Shown here: one piece after another, positions 1 to 4,480 of the stretch | Numbering within the stretch: the stretch's first letter is position 1 | Layout of the letters: each line of letters begins with the position of its first letter | Source of the DNA: Acidobacteriota bacterium | Lineage (GTDB): Bacteria > Acidobacteriota > Aminicenantia > UBA2199 | Direction of reading: 5' to 3' | Length of the DNA: 6,898 nucleotides | Assembly (NCBI GenBank): GCA_021817755.1 | Contig: JAKAGC010000210.1 | Coordinates: forward strand, 1-6,898 | Position numbers and translations under genes: made by a program | The notes under the pieces: model-generated | What the model was told of the DNA's origin: nothing | Seen by the model: only the letters and a program-made list of their open reading frames with translations | The model's database searches: none

Positions 1-107
1 TGATGGGATGCGATGTAATCGCGCGGGATTTAAGCGCGCGATACAAACGGCAGACGCAACCGGATAGTGAAACACCGGAGGAACCGGTTGTAACAGTCTC
101 AAAATAG
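1..107 (+). CDS. 3' end of an unidentified gene entering from the left (partial)
   Basis: One reading frame (codons starting at position 3) is open from the window edge to a TAG at 105-107. It gives a tail that begins MGCDVIARDLSARYKRQ and ends in an acidic, proline-rich stretch (PDSETPEEPVV) before the final TVSK. Such a charged, Pro/Glu-rich C-terminus is typical of the disordered end of a larger protein. The stretch is clearly richer in G and C than the following 800 bases, and a candidate terminator follows 20-60 bases later, both consistent with the end of a gene. An ATG lies at 3-5, but no upstream sequence is available to judge it as a start, so I treat the gene as truncated by the window. 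I do not recognise the family. An 8-bp GC-rich inverted repeat (18-25/35-42) inside the frame is a reason for caution, since this could instead be structured non-coding sequence. Confidence 0.5.
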   Translation, partial: MGCDVIARDLSARYKRQTQPDSETPEEPVVTVSK

Positions 108-124
108 AGATTCCGGGATAAAAA

Positions 125-182
125 ACTCCGGCACCGGTGTATTAAGGATAATTTAACGGCCTTTTTACTCCGATGCCGGAGT
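125..182 (+). terminator. Nested hairpins, candidate terminator of the upstream gene
   Basis: Two overlapping RNA hairpins can be drawn here. The short one pairs GG(CA)CCG at 130-136 with CGGCC at 157-161 and is followed directly by five T (162-166), the form of a weak intrinsic terminator. The long one pairs 125-147 with 160-182; 19 of 23 positions match, including nine consecutive pairs at the base (ACTCCGGCA with TGCCGGAGT), with a 12-base loop. The two cannot form together. The region lies 18 bases after the TAG that ends the left-hand partial gene, which fits a terminator. It also shares its GCACCGGTG arm and its CTTTTTACTC tail with the terminator of the peptide gene near 1270. Confidence 0.5.
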
Positions 183-231
183 ACGGGGGATGATGTAAAT
201 ATAAATTTTAACTTGGGAGAATGGAAAGGGT

Positions 232-312
232 ATGATTATTAACTTAATAAGCCTGGACCAATTGATCGGAAGCATGGGTGGAGATGTTGAGAAAATAAAT
301 GATTGGTTTTAA
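232..312 (+). CDS. 26-aa hypothetical ORF, possibly a gene remnant
   Basis: A short frame starts at ATG 232 and ends at TAA 310-312, encoding a peptide that begins MIINLISLDQLIGSMGGDVE and ends KINDWF. A GGGAGA at 215-220 lies 11 bases before the ATG and a GAAAGGG is immediately adjacent to it, so neither is well spaced. The amphipathic, ordinary-looking composition is unlike the low-complexity frames around it. The pattern GGDVEKINDWF faintly resembles the start of the toxin-binding domain of Xre/MbcA/ParS-type antitoxins, where a helix of this kind precedes a Trp-Leu-x-Thr-Pro-Asn motif; here the frame stops right at that point. This could be a broken remnant or a chance ORF. I cannot assign a function. 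Confidence 0.18.
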   Translation: MIINLISLDQLIGSMGGDVEKINDWF

Positions 313-419
313 ATTGTCATGAATGAGATGAAAATTTAAAAGGTTGGGTAATAAATGTGAAAATTGTACAAAAATGAGTGATGAATGAGTAAAAATATAT
401 AATTGATTGGGGTTCGAAG

Positions 420-650
420 TAAGGATTACGATAGAAAAATTAAGGATGTTTGAACTCTGAGCGAGAATGACGAAAGAAAAAGTGTGGTTAATTACACTTT
501 GCGTGAGATTAACGTCACAATTTTGTAGAACGTTTTAACTTGAAACGAGATTAACGAGGAAAAAACTGAGATTAATTTAGTATGAAGTGAGATTATCCTA
601 ACTTGAAATGAGATTAATCTCATTTGAAACAAGAACGTTCGTTGATTGTA
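420..650. repeat. Diverged tandem array of 21-bp direct repeats
   Basis: Units start at 462, 483, 504, 525, 546, 567, 588, 609 and 630, exactly 21 bases apart, with weaker units in the same phase at 420 and 441. The left part of the unit is TGAGATTAA(T/C); the right part in several copies is ACTTGAAA or ATTTGAAA. The G at position 4 of the unit is present in every register from 420 to 630. The units at 462 and 546 agree at 15 of 21 positions, as do those at 420 and 462. All three forward frames contain stops, so this is not a repeated peptide. The spacing equals two turns of DNA, placing every copy on the same face of the helix. Diverged copies with a fixed period suggest either an old minisatellite or a row of protein-binding sites. 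Confidence 0.7.
606..625. promoter_or_regulatory. Perfect 20-bp palindrome, candidate operator
   Basis: AAATGAGATTAATCTCATTT reads the same on both strands over all 20 bases. It falls in the 609 unit of the 21-bp array, so the TGAGATTAA element of the array appears here on both strands facing each other. There is no loop, so it is better explained as a binding site for a symmetric DNA-binding protein than as an RNA hairpin. A second short palindrome, GAACGTTC, follows at 633-640. The bound protein is unknown. Confidence 0.5.
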
Positions 651-932
651 CGGTGATTTTTACATTTTTTATAAAATCGATGATTATGAAAACTAAAATG
701 CTTTAATAATACTACAATATATCAATAATTAAGAAGAGAGGATTTAGATTCCATTTCTTTTAATTTTTACAAGACAAAACAATAAGAAATAGAATGAATT
801 ACCTCACGGATGATGAAATATACTTCAAAAATGTAAAATTGTGCCGATTCATGAAATGACACAGCTCAAAACCATTAATAATAAATTCTTTGAACTTTTT
901 TTTTAAAATTTACTCATTTCGTCACGCTTAGT

Positions 933-967
933 AAAAAAAAAATACTATAATAATTTCGTAATATAAT
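933..967 (+). promoter_or_regulatory. Possible promoter region of the peptide gene
   Basis: Two exact TATAAT hexamers (946-951 and 962-967) lie 70-90 bases before the peptide start codon, just after an A10 tract (933-942) that could act as an upstream element. No acceptable -35 hexamer lies 16-18 bases before either box, and in such AT-rich DNA these hexamers arise easily by chance. The assignment rests on position and the -10 match alone. Confidence 0.25.
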
Positions 968-1025
968 ATGATTTGTATGAATATAAAAAATTTAATGTAA
1001 ACAAATTAAAAAAATTTAAATAAAG

Positions 1026-1031
1026 AAGGAG
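1026..1031 (+). promoter_or_regulatory. Ribosome binding site of the peptide gene
   Basis: AAGGAG sits six bases before the ATG at 1038. This spacing fixes 1038 as the start and disfavours the in-frame ATG at 1053, which would leave 21 bases between site and codon. It is among the clearest evidence that the small frame is translated. Confidence 0.8.
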
Positions 1032-1037
1032 AACAAA

Positions 1038-1232
1038 ATGAAAGTTAAGACAATGAAGAAACGTTTGGAATTAAGCAAAGAAACAGTAGCTTGTCTCGAT
1101 TCCGTGGCTTTGGGAAATGCAAAGGGTGGAGTTGTAACAATTGGATGTGAAACAATGGCACCTCAAAAATCGTGTCCTCCCATCTGTCTTACTACAGATG
1201 CAGTCTCCAATTGTTCCTGCGTAACCTGCTAA
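1038..1232 (+). CDS. Class I lanthipeptide-type precursor peptide
   Basis: This 64-residue frame has the build of a ribosomally made, modified peptide precursor. Residues 1-31 form a charged leader (MKVKTMKKRLELSKETVACL and onward) ending in Gly30-Gly31, the double-glycine site used by peptidase-type exporters. The LELSKETVACLDS segment matches the L-x-L-x-K-E-T-[IV] pattern of class I lanthipeptide leaders known mainly from Bacteroidota and related phyla. The 33-residue core after Gly-Gly carries six Cys (37, 46, 50, 59, 61, 64) and eight Ser/Thr (34, 39, 45, 52, 53, 57, 60, 63), the substrates for dehydration and thioether ring formation, and it ends on Cys. An AAGGAG site six bases upstream and a strong terminator 36 bases downstream make it a single-gene transcript. 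No LanB/LanC, LanM, protease or transporter gene is in the window, so processing in trans is inferred. The ring pattern and activity cannot be read from sequence; a disulfide-rich secreted peptide is the main alternative. Confidence 0.82.
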   Translation: MKVKTMKKRLELSKETVACLDSVALGNAKGGVVTIGCETMAPQKSCPPICLTTDAVSNCSCVTC

Positions 1233-1267
1233 TAAAAGCACAACAATCGATTCATTAAGCAAATCAA

Positions 1268-1298
1268 GGGCACCGGTGATCAATACGGTGCCCTTTTT
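1268..1298 (+). terminator. Intrinsic terminator of the peptide gene
   Basis: GGGCACCG (1268-1275) pairs perfectly with CGGTGCCC (1286-1293) over eight GC-rich base pairs around a ten-base loop, and five T follow at 1294-1298. It lies between the stop codon of the peptide gene (1232) and the end of the convergent regulator gene (1318). On the minus strand the same stem is followed by only a weakly T-rich stretch, so it may stop the regulator transcript less efficiently. Confidence 0.92.
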
Positions 1299-1317
1299 AC
1301 TCTAATTATTTTTTCCA

Positions 1318-4071
1318 CTACTTTTTTTTATATTCACTTGGGGTCATCCCAGTATATTTCTTAAACGCTCGGTTAAAAACTTCTTTAGAATTAAACCCCG
1401 ATTCAAATGCAATATCGAGTATCGAATGATTCTTCTTTGAATTCAAGACCATTCTCTTTGCTTCCTCAATACGAAATCCATTTATCATATCACGGAAATT
1501 CTTCTCCATTCGCTCATTGATAATCCGGGATAAATCCCTAGGACTAATCCCCATTTTTTCTGCCAGAGTTTGAAGCGATAAATTTTCATCTTTGAACAGT
1601 TTTTCTATCTCCATTAAGTGATGAAGCTTTTTTAGATAGTTTTCTACCTTTTCTGGATCAAGCGTGGAGTTTTTATATTTATTTTTAAGTTTTTGGAGAT
1701 ACCAAAACCGCTTCAATCCTAGAAATAGTACCACTAATGCTAATCCTGAAAACAGAACAACAAAAAATTTAAAAAAAAGTGTTTGATAAAAATAGGGTTC
1801 TACGCTAAAGGCAAATGCTACCCCTTGCAGGTTCCATACTCCGCTACTGTTCGCCGCTTGTGCCTGGAAGCGATATTTCCCGAAAGGTAAATTCCAATAT
1901 TCGATGTTTCGTTTAGTAGAAGGTGTTAAATCGTTCCAGTACTTATCATAACCTTCCAATTTATACCTGATACGAATACGCGAAGGTGTCACGAATGAGG
2001 GAACCGAAAGCGTAAAATTCACCCTCCTGCAATCTTTGAAACGATTTGACTCTTGCATATTAGCAATAATCTCGTTATTTTTTAATATTTGGCGGATAAA
2101 AACAGGAGGAGGAACCCGGTTAATAATTTCCCGAGCAGGGTTTACTGTGGATATACCGTTTTGAGTTGAGAACCAAAACTCGCCTATAGGTGTTTTTATT
2201 GCAGTATTATTTCCAGATAAGCGCGAATACATGCTATCGAGGCCATCAGAAAAACCGAAAATGGTACATTCCACTGAATTGATTTTCCCTTCAAAATAAG
2301 CGTTTAACCGATGCTTACTTACTTTCAATATACCTTCTCCGCTACTTATCCAGAAATACCCCCAGTTGTCTTCCAGTATTTGATATATAGTGTTATTACC
2401 CAATCCGTTTTTGGTGGTAATGGAGTTTATTTTTCCATCTTTGAATCGCCAAAGTCCTTTTTCAAATGTCCCGACCCAATACAAACCATCTACTTCTAAA
2501 TCTTCATGGATAGAGTAAATCTGTTTATATTCAAGAATAATTTGGATATTTTTTTCAGAAATTTCTCCGCTGCGAAGTAAAGTTAATCCATCTTTCGTTC
2601 CGATCAGAATATTTTTTTGCCGATCTTCCACAATATTTAATATCGCATTATTAGCAAGCCCTTCATTCTTTGAAAACACACGAAACATTCCATTTTCCCG
2701 GTAAGCGGTTCCACCTGCTGCCGTACCTACCCACAGCCTCCCCTTACTATCTAATGTAACCGATCGAATAAAATCTCCCGGAAGTCCATCTTTAACTCCA
2801 AAGCTTTCTATTTTTCTGTTTTTTATTCGAAATAACCCGGAGAACAACGTTCCAACCCATAGTGCCCCTTCACTATCCATTACCATACTTACTATCGCAC
2901 TGTTAATACTATTTCCGACTTCGAAAAGTTTTAAAAAATTTCCTTTCTCAAAACATAAAATGTGACCGAGCGATGAACCTGCCAGAATTTCATTTTTAGG
3001 AGTTACATACAATGCATGAGGGCGGATGGAAACCCCATGAGATACTCCGTAAGTTTGAAACGACGTATCCCTTAATTGAACCAAACCGTTACAAATGGAA
3101 CCAATCCAGATACTCTTTTCCCGGTCCTCATAAATAGTGGTAATCGAACCGCCTTTATAAATACTATCGACAACATATTTGACTCCATTGCCCTGAATCC
3201 GTTTTACCCGGTTAACACCTCCCATGCCTCCTAACCACACACAGCCATCGGAATCTTCGATAATGGCAAAGGTATTATTAAGGATAAAACCTTCTTTCTG
3301 ACTCAACAGGGTTACTTTTCCGTTCCCGTAGTCGCTGCCACCCCGCGTATTGGGTTCAATAACCAATAATCCATTATCACCTGCCAGCCACATCCCATTT
3401 TCTTTATCGAAAAAAATTTGGGACATACTAAAATTTTTGGGAATCGAAGAGATCAATACTTTTTTACATAATGAACCTTTTACCACAAACAATTCATCCT
3501 GCCAACCGCAGGCCCATATATTCCCGTTCCTATCTTCGCTTATAGACACGATAAGTGCATTATTAAAATTAACCATCCGTAAGAATTTTTCTTCTGATTT
3601 TATATACAACAAATTACTTTTTACAATTACCCACAGAAATCCTCTACTATCCTCTAAAATAAAATCGATTTTCCCTTGAGGAAGTCCATCCTTTTCTTTA
3701 ATTAAAATTGTTTCCGAGTCAGAAATTTTAACCAATCCTCCTGACCCTCCAACCCAAATGGTGCTTTTTTTATCCACAAGAAAATCCGTAACTCCATGGA
3801 GTAGCTTAAGGAAATTAAATTTGAGATCCACCGGTTCGTAAGAGAGCCCGTCAAATCGATACAATCCTTTATCTGTGTAAATAAGCAGGGTGCCATCGGG
3901 TGCTTGCATTACTTTCCCGACTGAATTGGCTCCGGATGGTAAACCATTTTTTACGGTATAGTCATCCCTGTGAAATTGTGAAGGTAACTTTTCCTGCTCC
4001 AGGGCAATCAACAATTGTACCCAAGTAAATCCAACTAATAGCATCAAAATTGTTCTTTTTAACATTCCCAT
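1318..4071 (-). CDS. Membrane-anchored propeller sensor with AraC-type DNA-binding domain
   Basis: This 917-residue protein appears to be a one-piece transmembrane regulator. Residues 1-24 form a signal peptide or N-terminal anchor (LKR, then a hydrophobic run). Residues about 37-645 contain roughly 14 blade repeats of the two-component-regulator propeller type, with recurring GLP/GL..N, ED..G..W(I/V)G and GL.R(F/I) elements such as EDSDGCVWLGG and DSKGRLWVGT. A Y_Y_Y immunoglobulin-like domain follows (about 678-755, IRYKLEGYDKYWNDL). One membrane helix spans about 766-786. A short linker leads to an AraC helix-turn-helix domain (about 830-917), with both helices recognisable (LSLQTLAEKMGISPRDLSRI and SILDIAFESGFNSKEVFNRA) and the family ending YTGMTPSEYKKK. 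In Bacteroidota hybrid sensors a kinase and receiver separate these parts; both are absent here. It should sense a periplasmic ligand and act on DNA from the membrane; the ligand and targets are unknown. ATG 4065 is an alternative start, nine bases from AAGG (4078-4075), while AGGAG (4090-4086) would serve ATG 4071 at a long distance. It is convergent with the peptide gene and divergent from metH. Confidence 0.9.
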   Translation of the reverse strand: MGMLKRTILMLLVGFTWVQLLIALEQEKLPSQFHRDDYTVKNGLPSGANSVGKVMQAPDGTLLIYTDKGLYRFDGLSYEPVDLKFNFLKLLHGVTDFLVDKKSTIWVGGSGGLVKISDSETILIKEKDGLPQGKIDFILEDSRGFLWVIVKSNLLYIKSEEKFLRMVNFNNALIVSISEDRNGNIWACGWQDELFVVKGSLCKKVLISSIPKNFSMSQIFFDKENGMWLAGDNGLLVIEPNTRGGSDYGNGKVTLLSQKEGFILNNTFAIIEDSDGCVWLGGMGGVNRVKRIQGNGVKYVVDSIYKGGSITTIYEDREKSIWIGSICNGLVQLRDTSFQTYGVSHGVSIRPHALYVTPKNEILAGSSLGHILCFEKGNFLKLFEVGNSINSAIVSMVMDSEGALWVGTLFSGLFRIKNRKIESFGVKDGLPGDFIRSVTLDSKGRLWVGTAAGGTAYRENGMFRVFSKNEGLANNAILNIVEDRQKNILIGTKDGLTLLRSGEISEKNIQIILEYKQIYSIHEDLEVDGLYWVGTFEKGLWRFKDGKINSITTKNGLGNNTIYQILEDNWGYFWISSGEGILKVSKHRLNAYFEGKINSVECTIFGFSDGLDSMYSRLSGNNTAIKTPIGEFWFSTQNGISTVNPAREIINRVPPPVFIRQILKNNEIIANMQESNRFKDCRRVNFTLSVPSFVTPSRIRIRYKLEGYDKYWNDLTPSTKRNIEYWNLPFGKYRFQAQAANSSGVWNLQGVAFAFSVEPYFYQTLFFKFFVVLFSGLALVVLFLGLKRFWYLQKLKNKYKNSTLDPEKVENYLKKLHHLMEIEKLFKDENLSLQTLAEKMGISPRDLSRIINERMEKNFRDMINGFRIEEAKRMVLNSKKNHSILDIAFESGFNSKEVFNRAFKKYTGMTPSEYKKK

Positions 4072-4104
4072 TCACCTTAAAATTTCTCCTATATTTTATA
4101 TTCT

Positions 4105-4134
4105 ATTATACGTTAATTTACTTTTGAAAGTCAC
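4105..4134 (-). promoter_or_regulatory. Candidate promoter of the propeller/AraC regulator
   Basis: On the minus strand a GTGACT (4134-4129, four of six matches to TTGACA) stands 18 bases before an exact TATAAT (4110-4105). Transcription would begin near 4098 and give a leader of about 27 bases containing the AGGAG and AAGG ribosome binding candidates. Position and spacing fit a housekeeping-sigma promoter. If the host belongs to Bacteroidota, whose consensus differs, this match means less. Confidence 0.4.
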
Positions 4135-4435
4135 ATTTATTTTTAATTGTAACTTGCATTTTCTTGTTGTATCAAAAGTTTATGATTTTAGATTATATAA
4201 ATATTTATTCTCTACAACAACAGAGCGCCTAAAAAAATCTAAAATTAGCACAACGCAATACATACAAATGACAAATCCTTATATAAATAGAAGTTTAAAT
4301 GATTTGTGTAAATTTAGAAGAAAAATTAAAAGAAAAAAATTACAAATTAATATGATACTTAAGAGAAAATCATTCAAGAGATATTAAATTTGCATAAATT
4401 AACAAATGAAAGTTCCTTTAAAGAATTATACTCAA

Positions 4436-4464
4436 TTGCATTTAGAGTTCAGGGATTGTATAAT
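4436..4464 (+). promoter_or_regulatory. Candidate sigma70-type promoter of metH
   Basis: TTGCAT (4436-4441, four of six matches to the -35 consensus) is followed after exactly 17 bases by a perfect TATAAT (4459-4464). Transcription would begin near 4471, at or within the GGGAGG ribosome binding site, leaving a leader of only about ten bases before ATG 4481. If the promoter is used, the in-frame upstream ATGs at 4406, 4463 and 4469 cannot be starts. The match could be chance in AT-rich DNA. Confidence 0.4.
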
Positions 4465-4470
4465 GTCTAT

Positions 4471-4476
4471 GGGAGG
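4471..4476 (+). promoter_or_regulatory. Ribosome binding site deciding the metH start
   Basis: GGGAGG ends four bases before ATG 4481. It is the strongest Shine-Dalgarno match near the start. The rival site AGGGA (4451-4455) lies seven bases before ATG 4463 and would add six residues. The family alignment argues for 4481: the first strand of the homocysteine domain (KQIIIGDGVFGSL) normally begins 10-15 residues after the start. Confidence 0.6.
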
Positions 4477-4480
4477 CAAT

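Larger units (their letters stand above)
183..1025. other. AT-rich region with no convincing gene, holding a 21-bp repeat array
   Basis: About 840 bases separate the left-hand terminator from the ribosome binding site of the peptide gene. All frames are broken by frequent stops and no frame with coding character stands out. The contents I can name are a 26-codon ORF at 232-312, the 21-bp repeat array and palindrome between about 420 and 650, a T9 run at 896-904, an A10 run at 933-942, and TATAAT boxes at 946-951 and 962-967. No tRNA, CRISPR array or insertion sequence end is visible. The last 350 bases are likely to contain the promoter and leader of the peptide gene. Confidence 0.6.
4072..4480. 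other. AT-rich divergent intergenic region
   Basis: The 409 bases between the regulator and metH hold promoter candidates for both genes and little else. I looked for a cobalamin or SAM riboswitch, which often precede methionine genes, and saw no conserved core or GC-rich multi-stem structure. An 8-bp inverted repeat (TTGTTGTA at 4164-4171 with TACAACAA at 4213-4220) spans 41 bases and is weak. The Lys/Ile/Asn-rich open frame in the middle is judged not to be a gene. Confidence 0.55.

Noticed and set aside
467..538. 23-codon frame within the repeat array
   Set aside because: It lies wholly in repeat sequence, lacks a ribosome binding site and is interrupted in neighbouring units.
420..650. 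CRISPR array
   Set aside because: Units abut at 21 bases with no conserved repeat separated by unique spacers, copies are diverged, and no cas gene is present.
608..706. 32-codon frame starting inside the palindrome
   Set aside because: There is no ribosome binding site, its first codons are repeat-array sequence, and the product shows no sensible features.
896..904. T9 run as an intrinsic terminator
   Set aside because: No stable GC-containing stem precedes it; only a few A-T pairs can form.
1071..1283. 70-codon frame antisense to the peptide precursor
   Set aside because: It runs through the terminator hairpin and has no ribosome binding site. The forward frame has a clear leader, Gly-Gly site and AAGGAG.
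4124..4387. 87-codon frame between the regulator and metH
   Set aside because: It starts at TTG without a ribosome binding site, overlaps the regulator's promoter candidate, and its Lys/Ile/Asn/Tyr-rich product is what random AT-rich DNA gives.
4072..4480. Cobalamin or SAM riboswitch upstream of metH
   Set aside because: No conserved core or GC-rich multi-stem structure is visible in this AT-rich stretch, and the best promoter lies too close to the start codon to include one.
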